Shown here: positions 11,176-22,539 of the stretch, one piece after another
Numbering within the stretch: the first letter of the stretch is position 1
Layout: each line of letters begins with the position of its first letter
Assembly (NCBI GenBank): GCA_963383645.1
Contig: OY726571.1
Coordinates: 24,938,116-25,002,115 of the forward strand
Direction of reading: 5' to 3'
DNA: 64,000 nucleotides
From: Muscardinus avellanarius
Taxonomy: Eukaryota > Chordata > Mammalia > Rodentia > Gliridae
Made by a program: the position numbers and the translations under genes
Notes under the pieces: model-generated
Databases searched by the model: none
The model's input: the letters and a program-made list of their open reading frames with translations, nothing else
What the model was told of the DNA's origin: nothing

Positions 11176-11177
11176 AT
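9334..11177 (-). pseudogene. L1 ORF2 fragment: reverse transcriptase part to C terminus
   Basis: ORF2p is the L1 endonuclease/reverse transcriptase; only the part from mid-RT onward is here. The first frame (11177-10455, 240 codons) begins near [21 protein letters not shown] and carries the catalytic FADD (codons 53-56, bases 11010-11021). It ends [21 protein letters not shown] middle piece (10280-10095) holds [17 protein letters not shown]. The last frame (9846-9334) has the C-terminal CX3CX7HX4C motif (C39, C43, H51, C56) and the block [14 protein letters not shown]. Stops and shifts separate the frames, so it is inactive. The endonuclease domain and ORF1 are missing. Confidence 0.93.
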
Positions 11178-12529
11178 TAAGGTTCAAACAACACAGGAAA
11201 AGCATCAGGTGATTTTAAGCCTCTGCTTTCTTTAAAATCTTCCCGAAGAAAGGCCATCCCGTGTATCAATAGAGTTGGAAACAGCTATGTCATAATGTTT
11301 GTGTCTTTGTGACCGGGCATGACAGATTTATTAAGACTTTACAATTCTAGGACACATTTAACAGTGGGATGTCCTGCATTCTTTGTCAGTTCAAATGAAT
11401 CCTGTGAGTAGATAAACACATGAAATGACCATCATTAGATTCATCCAAATCAATACTTTACTTGGTCTTTCAGATGCAGGTGCACAAACAACGCTCCCTC
11501 CACTTCTCGTTATCCCTAATCAGACAGCTCACATGCAGTGTGGCGAGAGTGCTGGTGATAATGAAGTTGTACTCAGTATTTTTCCAAGACTGTACTGCCA
11601 AGCATCATTAAGGCTTTGCTAAAGAGGAGAATTTTGTTGCTTAGTAACACAAATATTGCAATGGAGGTGGTGGGAGGCTATTTTTCTTCTTCTGAAATCA
11701 TGACTCTCTGATTCCCTTTCAGACCTGCAAGAGCAGTGTTCTGATTAATGGTGCAGCTCTTTTCTGACAATGTGTTCAGCCTCTCTTTTTCTATACCCAG
11801 CAAGGTGCAAAGCAAAGCTCATTTGTGTTAGAAAGCTTTGTCTTAAATGGAACAACTCTCTTCTGTTTTCTTGGCCTCCCCACTGAAATCGAAAGCAGTA
11901 TCATCACAATGCCCTAGTCTAGGTTCAATTGCAGACAAAGTCCTCTGAATGGACATTGCATTTCTGAAAGAGGACTTGCATATGATCTGAAATAAACAGG
12001 TCTGATAGGTACATATGACAAGTAACAATGGCAGATGACAGCTCTGCTCAGAGTATTCACAAAGCATTAGTTGAACGGAACTTCACAATTATCTTTGTCG
12101 TTGCTGGTTTCAAAACAAGCACTCAAATATGTCCTTTGACACCACTGAAACATCTCCCACTGTCACAAAACAATGTGGATGGATCTCCTCCCTCTCACAG
12201 AGAAACATCTTAATATAAAAATACATTTGTGATTATACACAGGAAGTGTCAATAAAGATAAAAGAAGAGATCAGAAATCTTATTTAAAAAACAGTAAAAG
12301 AAATCTATTTTTTTTTTTTTTTTACCTATAACATAGCCACAATCAAACCCTAGAACTGTCTGGCCTTCTTACCCGGTTAGCCAAGGCAGAAAGGAAATAG
12401 CACTGTGCTTTAAACAAATCTCATCCAAAGTAGCAAGTGAATACAAACTTTTTTCAGAATGGAAATGTAAGGAAATGTAACTAAATGTAAGGAAAGATTT
12501 AGCAAGCATGTTGGACAGTTGTCATGTGC
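11178..12529. other. Non-repetitive block, candidate conserved noncoding sequence
   Basis: No SINE, L1 or LTR is visible, and base composition is more balanced than in the flanks. Short frames (11425-11622, 11843-12067, 12028-12213) lack domains. A T-run lies at 12308-12324. The block could hold regulatory sequence, but this is inference from the absence of repeats. Confidence 0.4.
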
Positions 12530-13015
12530 TTTATTTTCTACTGCTGGCCTAACAAATCACCACACACTTAGTAGCTTAAAACAACACAAATTCATTATCA
12601 TTCACTTCAATCAGGCTAGAAGTATGAGAAGTATCTAACTGAGGTGTCATTAGGGCTAGTTTAGTTTGGGATGCTCAAGAGAACAGTCTGTTTCCTTGAC
12701 ATTTCTGCCATCCAGAGGCTCCACACAGTCCTTGACTTATGGTGGTCACTTTAACATCAAAACCAACAAAGTTGCCCCTCTCTCTAATCACTCCTCCATA
12801 CCTTCATTTTCTTCTCCCCACAACCTGGAAAGGTTATCTTCTTTTATGCATCTAGAAGGTTAGGTTGGACCCACCTGGATAATCCAGGATGATCTCATCT
12901 TAATGTCCCAAATTTAACCCTGTGCAGTAATATATTTATTGGTGCTAGAAATGAGAATATGGACATCTTAGGAGAAGGAGGCATTATTCTGCACCCATTG
13001 TATGATTTAATAATA
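12530..13015 (-). mobile_element. Old MLT1/MaLR-like LTR relic
   Basis: The words CTGCTGGCCTAACAAATCACCACACACTTAGTAGCTTAAAACAACAC, CCCACCTGGATAATCCAGGATGATCTCATCTTAATGTCC (given here only as family landmarks at 12541-12586 and 12870-12907) and ATATGGACATCTTAGG match the antisense of MLT-class LTRs. Annotated as a solo LTR relic with no retroviral coding sequence. Confidence 0.55.
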
Positions 13016-13043
13016 AGACCTCAAATCTCAAACTTGGGTTTGA

Positions 13044-13240
13044 GTATTTGGGGGCTGGGGGCAAGGGATTGAACCCAGGGACATTCTACTCCTAAACCAT
13101 ATCTCTCACTTTCTTATTTTAGAACAGGGTTTTACTAAGTTGCTGAAGGTCTTGCTAGCTTGTTGACCTGAAACCTGCAATCTTCCTGTCTCAGCCTCCT
13201 AAATACTGAGATTATAGGTGTGCATCATGACACAGGGCTA
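13044..13240 (-). mobile_element. Type A SINE
   Basis: A perfect 16-bp duplication tcaaacttgggtttga flanks it (13028-13043 and 13241-13256). The body is diverged (GGGATTGAACCCAGGGACA..AACAGGGTTTTACTAAGTTGC), so the flanks are surprisingly well kept for its age. Confidence 0.93.
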
Positions 13241-13261
13241 TCAAACTTGGGTTTGAATAAT

Positions 13262-13440
13262 ACTGTTTCTCATAATTACCGGGCATGTGATCTTGGGAAA
13301 CTTATTTTATCCTCTTAAGCCTCCATTTTCCCCACTTATAATAGGAAATTATGATACAGAACTTGAGATGCTGTTGTGTGAGCTGGGTATGTGAAGTGCT
13401 TAGCACACAGCTAATCATAGGTATTACTATTTTCACTGCT
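13262..13440 (+). mobile_element. MIR element
   Basis: The MIR order is clear: GGCATGTGATCTTGGGAAACTTA, then CCTCCATTTTCC, then GTGAAGTGCTTAGCACACAG and ATAGGTATTACTATT. It is a tRNA-derived SINE shared by all mammals. Confidence 0.8.
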
Positions 13441-14501
13441 CCTTATCAAGTCTTGAAAAAAGCCATTAGGATAAATTGAATTTCCTCCTAGACCCAAGCT
13501 TAGGCAGGCTTCACATACTTTGTTTCCTGATTCCTAAATTTAATTTCACAGCAGTAGAGAACTTTACGGCACTTTGAAGAAAGAAGAACCAGTGTCATGC
13601 GTGATTTCTTAAGTGCCCACTGCTTCAACCACATCTTTTGCTTTATTCTGTTTTGTTTTATCAGATTCTGAACAACAATTAAGTTTCCCCCTGGTACATA
13701 TACAATGTATAGGTGCATAAGTGTTATGTATTATTGGTCATAAAAAATCTATTTGCTTTAAATTTCAAAGAGTGAAGTGAAAGTATAATGTTCATTTTGT
13801 GAAAAATAAGCAGTCTGGCAAATTCTCTCCTGAAAAAGAATTATATTTCTTAAAGCAAAAAACTGTGAACATAACAAGATTATTTCTCAACAAAATTGTG
13901 GGCCTGGCAAAATATGTGGGCCTGGCAAAATATCAGGACAAGCTACAGCTGAAACACTGGAGAGGTAGACAAGACCTGGTTAGGTCCCATGCCACTCTGC
14001 AGGGTGAAGGGTACTTAGCCCTCATTATATCCCAGTCCAGCACACTAGAGCTCAAAACCAATGCACCTAGGAAATCAGTCCCTCACAAAGCTATTCAGAA
14101 GTGATTCTCCATGCAAATCCTTCCTCTCACTTCTCCCACCCTTATTATCACTCCTTTATTTCAATCCCTCAGTTTCTACTATTGTTTACAGTATCTTGTA
14201 AACCAAAGCCAAAAAAAAAAAAAATCAAACAATGGTGGCTTAAACAAAATAGAGTTTATCTCCATGTAACATAAAAGCATGAGATAAGAAAGTTCAGGAC
14301 TGGCAAGCCCCTAGGGTTATCAAAGAAGCAGAGTCACTCCACTTTCCTGCTTCTCCATCCTGAGAGGGTGGATTCTTCTCTTCATAGCTATAAAGTGGTA
14401 GCCACACTTGCAGGAATTTTATTCACATCTCAGGCAGGAAGAAGAGTAATAGACTAAGTAAATAGCCTGAAAGAATATACTGGTCAACAGTGTATCTCTA
14501 G
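13441..14501. other. Unique sequence
   Basis: Contains a small direct repeat (GGCCTGGCAAAATATGTG unit, about 13901-13932) inside an open frame of 101 codons (13799-14104) that has no recognisable domain. An A-run lies at 14210-14223. No gene supported. Confidence 0.5.
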
Positions 14502-15403
14502 CAGGGCATGGTGGTACATGCCTGTAATCCCAGTACTTGGGAAGCTGAGATAGGAGGATCAAAGATTTGAGAATAGCCTCTACAATTTAGTGAGACTCTC
14601 CTAAGTATTTTATTTCTTTGTGGGAAATCCTTAGTGGAAGTGTTTTCTGAAATTTTTTTCCAGTGGATTTATGGTTGTTGTCCAGAAAAGCTTCTGATTT
14701 TTTAAGATTGATTTTTGTATTCAGAAACTTTGCTGAATTTGTTGATCTGTTATAAGCCTTTTGGTTGAGTTTGTTGAGTCTTCTATGTATAGTATCTGTC
14801 ATCTGCAAGTAGTGAAAGTTTGAGTTCTTCTTTTCCTATTTGTAGTCCTTTGATTTACTTTCCTTACCTTATTGCTCTGGCTGGAGTCTCAAGTACTATA
14901 TTGAAGAGAAGTGGTGTTAATGGACATCTTTGTCTTGTTCCTGTTTTTAGGAGGAATTCTTGAAGTTTTTCCCCATCTAATATAATGTTGGCTGTGGGCT
15001 TATTGTAGATTGCCTTTATGATGCTGAGGCATGTTCCTTCAATTCTCTGCAGTACTTTTATCATAAAAGGATGTTGAATTTTATCCAATGCTTTTTCAGC
15101 ATCTATTGAAATGATCATGTGATTTTTGTCTTTGGTTCTGTTTATATGATGAATTACATGCATTGATTTTCATATGTTGAACCAACCTTGCATCCCTGGG
15201 ATGAAACCTACCTGGTCATGGTGTATGATTTTTCTTGATGTGCTTTTGAATGTGTGTTGCAAGTATTTTATTTAGCAGTTTTACATCCAAGTTCATCAAA
15301 GATATAGGTCTGTAGTTTTCCTACCTTGAACTATCTTTATTTGGTTTCTCAACTGTCTAGCCAGATCCTGTTTCAAAACCAAAAATAATTAGGACTGGAA
15401 ATA

Positions 15404-15405
<2 letters not shown>
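14502..15405 (+). mobile_element. Type A SINE split by an L1 piece
   Basis: The left part (14502-14601) has the 7SL head and stops at AATTTAGTGAGACTCTC. The right part (15346-15405) resumes at CAACTGTCTAGCCAGATCC, i.e. almost exactly where the consensus continues (..GGCCCTTTGCAACTCAGTGAGACCC). The intervening 744 bp is L1 ORF2. The ID half was replaced by a TC microsatellite. Confidence 0.75.
14602..15345 (-). pseudogene. Internal L1 ORF2 (RT domain) fragment
   Basis: The minus strand encodes [30 protein letters not shown] (RT motif A block), then [22 protein letters not shown] and, after frameshifts, a degraded ADD catalytic core and NLKKSEAFL. It has neither an L1 5' end nor a 3' UTR nor an A-tail, and there is no target duplication. 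Confidence 0.88.

Positions 15406-15457
<52 letters not shown>
15406..15457. repeat. (TC)26 microsatellite
   Basis: Pure dinucleotide run that follows the truncated SINE directly. Confidence 0.97.
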
Positions 15458-15461
<4 letters not shown>

Positions 15462-15704
15462 TTTTCTGTGTTTCCATGGCAGTCTGAGAAGTATTGTATT
15501 GTACTATTTCTCTTTCCAAGTGCCTCCCCCTTTTATAATCTGAGACTCCTCAAATTAATGCATTTCTATGCTTTTCCTACAACATAGTAAACCCTCAGTA
15601 CAAGCCTGTAATAATTATAAGTGAACTAAGAAGGTAAAATATTGAGGTAATAAGTCAAAGACTAAGGAGTCAGAGAGCTTTGTGACAACATATAGTAATT
15701 ACAA

Positions 15705-15925
15705 GCTAGGCATGGTGGCACATACTTGTAACCCCAGCATTTGGGAGGCTGTGACAGGAGGATCTTGGTTTGTGGACAGCCTCAGCTACTTAGTAAGGCC
15801 CTTTGCAACTCAGTGAGACCTTGTTTCAAAATAATGAATTAAAAATAGGGCTGATGGTGTAGTTCAGTGGTAGAATGCCCCTGGGTTCCATACCCAGTAC
15901 TGCAAAAAATAAAAACTAAAAAAGG
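15705..15925 (+). mobile_element. Type A SINE
   Basis: Complete copy from GCTAGGCATGGTGGCACA to CCCAGTACTGC and an A-rich tail. The ID half keeps GTGTAGTTCAGTGGTAGAATGCCCCTGGGTTCCAT. The target duplication is not clear. Confidence 0.92.
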
Positions 15926-16914
15926 AAAAGTTTAAAAATATGTAATAATGACTCACAAGTTTGGGGAAAGGGTAGAAAAGAATTAGAACCTTGAGGAAAA
16001 GAAAAAAGAAATAGGTCAAAATCTCAGCAACAAATTAGAGATTAAGGAATCAAATATGATATATAAGCATCTGGACACCATAAAATGAAACCATAAAGAT
16101 CCTAGAAAATTATCAGGAAGTGGTTAGACTGTTCTCCCTCTCCTAAGAAAATGAGAGGTTGACTCGAGCTAACTTTTCACACCAATAGAGATACTAATCG
16201 AGGAACACTAATGTTCCTCAGCAGTCAAAGAGTTCTGGGTTTTCTTCAAGTATTTATTTGCATCCAAACTCCTATTTGTAGGGAATTAATTTGGATTATG
16301 GATTACTTCCCTATGCCATATAGCTACTTTGACTCATTCCCTTAAGTTCTTTAGAAAAGCCACTTAACAAGTCATATGCATGTATAATAGACACTACTGA
16401 TCACCGTAGATAACAGTGATTAATGAAGATTTTAATTATAAAAACTAAAAGTGACTTCCAACTGAATATTAAATACCCTTGGTTGTAAGTCCTTTGACTT
16501 TCCCCAAACCTCAAAACAGCCTTATTTTCTACTTCACCAAACTTCACACAATCTTCTAGTTTTAGAATTTCAATATTCCCTTAACATTCCAGGTAAAACA
16601 GCAATACTTCTAAACTCAGCCTATGTCCAATTTTATCTGACTTCAACAAAGATTATATTCTCAACAGATCCAAGTTTCTTTGGACGTAAATGGAGCCAAT
16701 TTCCATCAAAGATGGTCAAAGTTACAAACAGTAAAATGGTCCTAATTAAGCCAAAACCCCTGAGATACTGACTATATCACTAGCTTAAGATAAAAACTGG
16801 CTTGAAACTGTGAGCAAAGGATAAACTCAGAGTTTCTTGGCAAATGGGTAAAAATCTTGTGTTCTGTGGATCTGGTTAATGAACATAAGCATCCTTTTCA
16901 TTAGTTTAAAAAAA
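15926..16914. other. Unique sequence
   Basis: No repeat family or coding frame recognised. Confidence 0.5.
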
Positions 16915-17045
16915 AAGTATTGATTGGTTCAACTAATATTTACTGTGCTTCTAACATGGGCCATATAGTTTTGTAAGCCTGTAGATGCATCAGTGAACAA
17001 GCACTATAAAATGCTTACTCTGGCAGGAGTTAGAGTTTGGTAGGA
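16915..17045 (+). repeat. Old interspersed repeat (unassigned), copy 1
   Basis: The order CAACTAATATTTACTGTGC..GATGCATCAGTGAACAAG..TCTGGCAGGAGTTAGAG follows a common mammalian relic (landmarks: tattgagcacctactatgtg, cagtgaacaaaacag, catggagcttacattc). I do not remember its family name with certainty. Related copies lie at 17260, 41690, 53980 and 61715. Confidence 0.5.
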
Positions 17046-17049
17046 ACAT

Positions 17050-17155
17050 TCATTGTATCCACTTCATAGGGTTATTGTGGGGATTAAGTTATAAATTGCA
17101 TGCAATCCCTTAAACACTGCTTTGAATACTACTGAAGTTCAATTATTGTTTTTGT
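17050..17155 (+). mobile_element. MIR 3' part (weak)
   Basis: CATAGGGTTATTGTGGGGATTAAG corresponds to the MIR block CATAGGGTTGTTGTGAGGATTAAA; the rest is degraded. Confidence 0.6.
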
Positions 17156-17259
17156 TATATCAGAAATATAAGAATGCTTGATTGCAGTAGAATGATAGAT
17201 TGAAGTGTTAGAAAGTTCTTGACACCCAGCAATAAAATAATGAAGACTTACCCTGATCT

Positions 17260-17360
17260 ATTCAATTTAACATTTATTAAAATGTAGGTCTATTAATATG
17301 CCAGATATTGTCTAGGAGCTTGAGTTACAGAATTGAGTAAAACAAAACTCAGAAAGTGTT
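17260..17360 (+). repeat. Old interspersed repeat (unassigned), copy 2
   Basis: AACATTTATTAAAATG..ATGCCAGATATTGTCTAGGAGCTTGAGTTACAGAATTGAGTAAAACA resembles the start of the same relic as at 16915. Confidence 0.45.
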
Positions 17361-17924
17361 TTTTATCTACTACACAAGACTCCTATTCTGTGTGATAAAC
17401 CTTGTTCCTGTGAGCTTAACCAACATGTCAAGCAATGGTCAAATGTCAGATTGCCTTCACCGATAAAAATTTTTTAACATGAATCATTTGCCAAGAGAGA
17501 TCAACTTTCAGTAATCAATTATTAGCAACTCAATGAAAGATAAAAGAAATTCTACAGGCATACAAACTTGATCAACTGAAAAATTATTAAACATAAAAAT
17601 GAAGTTAAGGTATTTAAATCAGAGGGAGCACTTATCTAGCTTCATGGTAAATTCGAATTCCTCAAGTGTCATTCTGTTGAAATGCAGATTATGATTCTTG
17701 ACCCAAGTCTTCTATGATTGCTTAGAAAACATGCCCACTTGACTATTTCAAAAAAAATTTTAAAAAGCGACTTGTAGATGAGCTGAAAGGCTCCCTACCT
17801 AAATTAGATTGCAATAACTCATAGAGTTAACACCACACAGCTACTATCTACCCATCTGGTGCCATCTTCTCAAGAGCTGCCATAGGTAAAGGAAGGGTAA
17901 TTATTCACAAACTAGAAAATGAAT
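17361..17924. other. Unique sequence
   Basis: No recognisable feature. Confidence 0.5.
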
Positions 17925-18420
17925 TAGTAAAAGATCACAGAAAAATGTCCAGACTCACTAATAAACAAATACATTCAAATTAAAACAATGAGGTATTTTT
18001 TACCTACTAAATTAGCACGAACAATCTTGTGTTTATAAAGGTTATTCCCGATGCTGTCAAGAAAGCAGTTAAATTGGTGTTTTTCTATTGCTGATGTCAG
18101 TGTTAATTGGCCTTTAGGGAAGAAATCTGACAAAGTGGATCACAGATTATTAATATCACATGTTATTAACTTTTTCATACTCTTTGAACCAGTAACTCAA
18201 TTTGTAGGTATCTATGCTAATTTTGAAAAAGCATATGGATAAAGATGTTGTCATACCATTATGTATATGAATAAGTAGAAATAACTAAATGTCAAATGAT
18301 AGAATTGTTAATTTATGGCCCATTATTCAATCACTAAAATCATAAAAACTTAGGATAGGTTTTTGAACTTAACTTCACATATACTTCACTTCATTCCAAA
18401 AAGTATTTAAGGTAGGAATA
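17925..18420 (+). mobile_element. Old L1M ORF2 3' part
   Basis: AAATTAAAACAATGAGGTATTTTTTACCTACTAAATTAGCA, ACTCTTTGAACCAGTAACTCAATTTGTAGG and TCATACCATTATG match in order the C-terminal ORF2 DNA of old L1M elements (landmarks at 17969-18018 and 18179-18212). All reading frames are broken. Confidence 0.72.
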
Positions 18421-18435
18421 TAATGCTAAAATTTT

Positions 18436-18617
18436 TTTGGTACCAGGGAATTGAACTCAGAGGAGTTCTACTACTAAGCTACGTTTCCAGTCCTTTTTAA
18501 AATTTTCTGAATTTGTATACAGGCCCCCTAAGGTTTCTGAGGCTGGCCTCAAACCTGAGATCGTCCTGTCTCAGCCTCCCAAATACTGTTTTTACAAGTA
18601 AGCGCCACTGAACCCAA
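18436..18617 (-). mobile_element. Type A SINE, diverged
   Basis: GGGAATTGAACTCAGAGGAGT..CTAAGCTACGTTTCCAGTCC..GGCCTCAAACCTGAGATCGTCC. Flanks carry an approximate duplication (tgctaaaat / tgctaaatt). Confidence 0.85.
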
Positions 18618-18720
18618 CTTGCTAAATTATTTTTTAAATGCAGATTATCTGATTATATATGAAACCTATTTTTAAAATAAACTAGAAGAAAATGTAGCCC
18701 ATATTAAATAAATCAGTGAA

Positions 18721-18940
18721 GCAAGGCAGGGTGGCACACACTTGTAATCCCAGCATTTGGGAAGTTAAGACAGTAGGATCATGGTTTGAGGACAGCCTCA
18801 GCTACTTAATGAGGCCCTTCATAACCCAGTGAGACCCTGATTCAAAATAAAGAATAAAAAAATAGGGCTGGGAGTGTGGCTCAGAAGTAGAATGCCCCTG
18901 GGTTCTATCCCAAGTACCGAAAACAAACAAACAAACAAAT
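18721..18940 (+). mobile_element. Type A SINE
   Basis: Complete, with the tail AAACAAACAAACAAACAAAT. The word aaataaatcag occurs on both sides (18706-18716 and 18941-18951), giving an approximate target duplication. Confidence 0.92.
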
Positions 18941-19149
18941 AAATAAATCAGACTATGCCTAAACATGCTTATAATTTTCCCATTTTCTAGAAAATTCTTA
19001 TTAATTGTGGAAGCAAAATATTTAATTTCAATAATAGGCACTTTTAAATTAACTACAGATGATCTCTGACAACCATCTCTGGTGCAATTTATCACTTTTA
19101 GACTTATCTATGGTACAAAATTAATACACACTCAGGAGAAACCATTCTT

Positions 19150-19369
19150 TTTTTTTTTTTTTTTTTTTTGCGGGTCTAGAGATGGAACCCAGAGGCATTT
19201 GACCTCCAAGCTATACCCCCTGCCCTATTTTTTATTCTTTAATTTGAAACAGGGTCTCACTAAGTTGCAAAGGGCCTCACTAAGTAGCTGAGGCTGTCCG
19301 AAAACCGCAATCCTCTGGTCTCAGCCTCCCGAATGTTGGGATTACAAGTGTGCACCACCACACCTGGCT
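19150..19369 (-). mobile_element. Type A SINE
   Basis: Perfect 12-bp duplication gaaaccattctt at 19138-19149 and 19370-19381. Keeps the AATTTGAAACAGGGTCTC and GGCCTCACTAAGTAGCTGAGG landmarks. Confidence 0.94.
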
Positions 19370-19381
19370 GAAACCATTCTT

Positions 19382-19924
19382 AAGTTTTGAATTTTGCTCT
19401 TTTTCTGGGTTAGCAACATGCAGAATGATTCTCTCACAATGCCAGGCAGTGGTAGGAATCACAGCCCTGAGTCAGTCACACAATCACAAAGACACTGTTT
19501 TCCTAAGCTATGGGTTTTGGTAGATGGGATGCATTCAATTCACTCTGACTTACAATATTTTTATTGTGCAATCGGTTTATTGGATGATGTGGGTACAGTG
19601 GCACTGTAAGTAGAGGAATATCTGTCTTTTACTTCAGACATTGCATTTTGTAGTCAGAGTTGCAAGGATAATAAGAGTTCTAATGTATATGAATTCGCTG
19701 TGAATCTGGGACCTCAATCTTGTTATCTGATCAGTAAACCCAGTCTTTTTTTTTTTTCCAATACAAGCTTAGTATAGAAGTTGGGGTCGGAGGAGGGGGG
19801 AGCTTATAAAGAATAACAGTTGGTCTATTGTAGCGTAGGTGGGTTTGGTTTACTTTTTAGCCGAGACAAGAAATGAATAAAAACAAATAGTAAGAACTTA
19901 TTCCAGTCACTAAACCAGAACTAT
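19382..19924. other. Unique sequence
   Basis: A chance frame (19394-19609) and a purine-rich patch at 19781-19802 (GGGGTCGGAGGAGGGGGGAG). No gene supported. Confidence 0.45.
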
Positions 19925-20200
19925 TCAAGGTAAATTTCCAAATCTCGGATACCAGCTTTAAAGTAAAACATAAGAACTCTTGAAAATGTTATTGATACCA
20001 CTCAGAATCCAAGAACAAATTGTTTTAGATCTGCCATTTCAGCAAGGTTCTTTTCAGAATAAAGAAAAATCTCTCAAATATGGTTTTATTATACCCTCAG
20101 AAGTAACTTTAGACCCAGCTGAGAAACAACAGAGGAGTACTAAGTTAGAGATTGTAAGTGTATCTGAAAAAAGAACATGCCTGTTCTAATAAGCCTCTTT
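19925..20200 (+). repeat. Unassigned repeat, left arm of an inverted pair
   Basis: Matches, in reverse complement, the segment at 23265-23740. Shared blocks include ATGTTATTGATA, CCAAGAACAA, TTAGATCTGC, AATCTCTCAAATAT, TTTTATTATAC, CTCAGAAGTAACTTT and GTATCTGAAAAAAGAACATG. The small frame 19980-20189 lies within it and is not a gene that I recognise. Confidence 0.75.
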
Positions 20201-20349
20201 CTCAGTGGAGAAAAGGTTGGAGACAAGAAGAAAAAGTCAGAAATCAGAAACCATAGAAAGTCAGAAGTCATAGGCTTTTACAAGCCTATGAAAAAGAGCA
20301 GCAGGTCAAGAAACAATTGCAAGAATGACTATACATTTTAATTTTTAGA

Positions 20350-20540
20350 GGTTCTCGTCTTATAACAAAGGCCAATGCCCTTACAATGTCTTTAAAATTC
20401 TGCCGGATCTAGTTCCATCTATCCTCTGACCTCACCTTAGGTTGTGTCTTTCTGCTTAGTTCTCCTGGGCTCTTTTCACGTTCTCTCTTTACTGATACCC
20501 TCTTCTCCTACAGAATTGATCTCTTCATTGTCATACTTGT
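20350..20540 (+). mobile_element. Possible L2 3' fragment
   Basis: CTTACAATGTCTTTAAAATTCTG..CCATCTATCCTCTGACCTCA..TCTGCTTAGTTCTCCTGGGCTC is laid out like the L2 3' region (CTACAAGGCCCTACATGATCTGGC..CTCTCTGACCTCATC). Divergence is high. Confidence 0.4.
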
Positions 20541-20802
20541 CACAAACCAGTCAGACAAACAGAAACTACACACTTGGTGTGTGAACAGAAGGAAACCAAT
20601 AGAAGAGATGATTATATAAATATTGATGGACTTAAGCAGAAAGAGAATATAGAAGGAACCCAGAATACACTATCAATTGGTTTTTGTTTTCTGTAATTAT
20701 TGTAATCTTTTCAAATTCATTAGTAATCAACAACTGAAAAATTGAAATAAATATTAAAATGTTCTTATTTACCAAGTTTGTTGTACTTTTTAAAAATTTT
20801 TT
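20541..20802. other. Unique sequence
   Basis: Nothing recognised. Confidence 0.4.
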
Positions 20803-20991
20803 TGGGGGGTGGTACTGGGGATGGAACCCAGGGGCCTTCTACCTCCGGGCTACACTCCCAGACCTATTCTATATTTTTTTTTACTTGGAAACGGTCTCTT
20901 AAGCCAGCAGAGGCTGTCTTCAAACCTGCGTGATCCTCCTGTCTCAGTCTCCCAAGCGTGGGGATTACAAGCCTGATCCATCATGCCCAGC
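20803..20991 (-). mobile_element. SINE intermediate between types A and B
   Basis: The ID half keeps the type A words GGATGGAACCCAGGGG, while the left monomer is the shortened type B form (GTCTCTTAAGCCAGCAGAGGCTG). It therefore mixes the diagnostic states of both subfamilies. Confidence 0.88.
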
Positions 20992-21089
20992 CTTTTTTGA
21001 AAATTTTAAATAGTATGCTCAGTTTTTGGTGTATAAGAAGTAAATGACCTTTTTACAATATTCCCAAACATATAAGTTTATTAAATTTG

Positions 21090-21960
21090 TAAAACTTTTC
21101 TCCATACTTGCTTTTATCTAAAATAGTTAATATTTTGTATATTTAATTATCTTTTTACTTTTCTTCTGCTGATTTTTTATGGACACAAAGTGGGGGTTTT
21201 TTTAACTATTAATCCTATCTAATGCTATTTTTATTTGCTTCTATTATAGTTATGCTGAGAGCATTCTCCATGCCAACATAAGATAGTCTCATATAACTTA
21301 AATTTTGTAGTACTTATAATTTAATTATTAGTTATAATATTTAAGTCATGTGAAATTTAGCATGTTGCATTTTTAAGGTGAGATTTTTTTTTCACTTACT
21401 TTTTTTCCAGAAAACAATTTTCTCAACACCATTTGTTTTAAAACAACTATTCCTTTTTCCTTTTATTTGGGAAATTTCTTTTACCAAATACTAGGCTTTT
21501 ATATTATGATTTGTTTTTGTCAATCAACTTGTACTTGACAATAGTACTAATGCTATGTTGTTTTTTAAATTTGTACATTCCAAGTGGCTACGAAGTCATA
21601 TCCCACTTCCCTAAGCATCCCTTTCCCAAATCCTTCTTTTTCAACTTTCCACAAATAATCTTAAATATATTTATTTTGAAACTAAAATTTCAGTTATTTT
21701 ACCAAGTTCTGGAGTAACATTCAATTCCTAATTTAAGATTGAGTGGCCTTATATATTTTAATGTTTAAGAATTGCCATCTTAATATTATTTAATTATTTC
21801 TTATAAGGACATGGTGTTTTTTTCTTATCTATAGTTCTCACAATATTTATGATGCTTACTTTTTGTAAATCTAATCTTTCAGTTAGGGTAATTCCTTCAT
21901 CTATTTTTGTTATTTTGTGAATGAAGTCTTTTTTTCAACTATACTTTCATATATTATTTC
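21090..21960 (-). mobile_element. Old L1M ORF2 relic
   Basis: Plus-strand words such as TTTTCTCAACACCATTTGTT, a TTTGTCAATCAACTT block, TTCAATTCCTAATTTAAGATT and TAGGGTAATTCCTTCATCTA follow the antisense of mid to late ORF2 of old L1. No frame is open for more than a few dozen codons. Confidence 0.55.
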
Positions 21961-22282
21961 TAGTCTTAAAAAGAAATGCTTCTGATTTTTTTATCAGGCT
22001 AAATAAGTAATACTTATTGATCCGTGTGCATTTTGATAATATTACAATTTTTTTAATTAAGGGTTGGAATTTTAAATCTTCTGAACGTCTTCAGATTTCT
22101 GGCAGAGCAAGAGATCAAATAATTTTTTCCGCAGATTAATTTCAGTTTGTTTCTCAATAATAATCCCAGATAAGAGTTTTCTATAAAATAAATCTACATT
22201 TCAAGAAAAATATGTGGATCACAATCCAAGACACTGATATTAATTACATTGCTTGTTAATGCTTGTGGTTCCCAAACATCAT

Positions 22283-22286
<4 letters not shown>

Positions 22287-22329
<43 letters not shown>
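22287..22329. repeat. (GT)21 microsatellite
   Basis: Uninterrupted, immediately 3' of the minus-strand SINE that follows; it sits where the SINE tail would be. Confidence 0.97.
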
Positions 22330-22330
<1 letters not shown>

Positions 22331-22535
22331 CGGGTGGGTACCAAGAATTGAAAACAGAGACATTTACATTCTGAGCTACACCTTCAGACCTTTTTTTTAT
22401 TTTTGTTTTGAAACAGGGTCTCCCTAGTTTGCTAAGAGTCCCACCAAATTGCTGAGGCCGGTCTTGAACCTATGATCCTCCTGTCTCAGCTTCCCAAGTA
22501 TTGAGCTTATAGGCATCTGCCACCACACTCACTTC
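22330..22535 (-). mobile_element. Type A SINE
   Basis: AAGAATTGAAAACAGAGACATTTACATTCTGAGCTACACC is the diverged ID half (22342-22381), followed by GAAACAGGGTCTCCCTAG and CTCCTGTCTCAGCTTCCCAAG. The A-tail has been replaced by the GT repeat. Confidence 0.9.
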
Positions 22536-22539
22536 CCAT

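Noticed and set aside
11425..11622. Possible exon: TTTACTTGGTCTTTCAG followed by an open stretch
   Set aside because: The pyrimidine tract plus CAG looks like an acceptor site, but no donor, partner exon or coding signal could be found.
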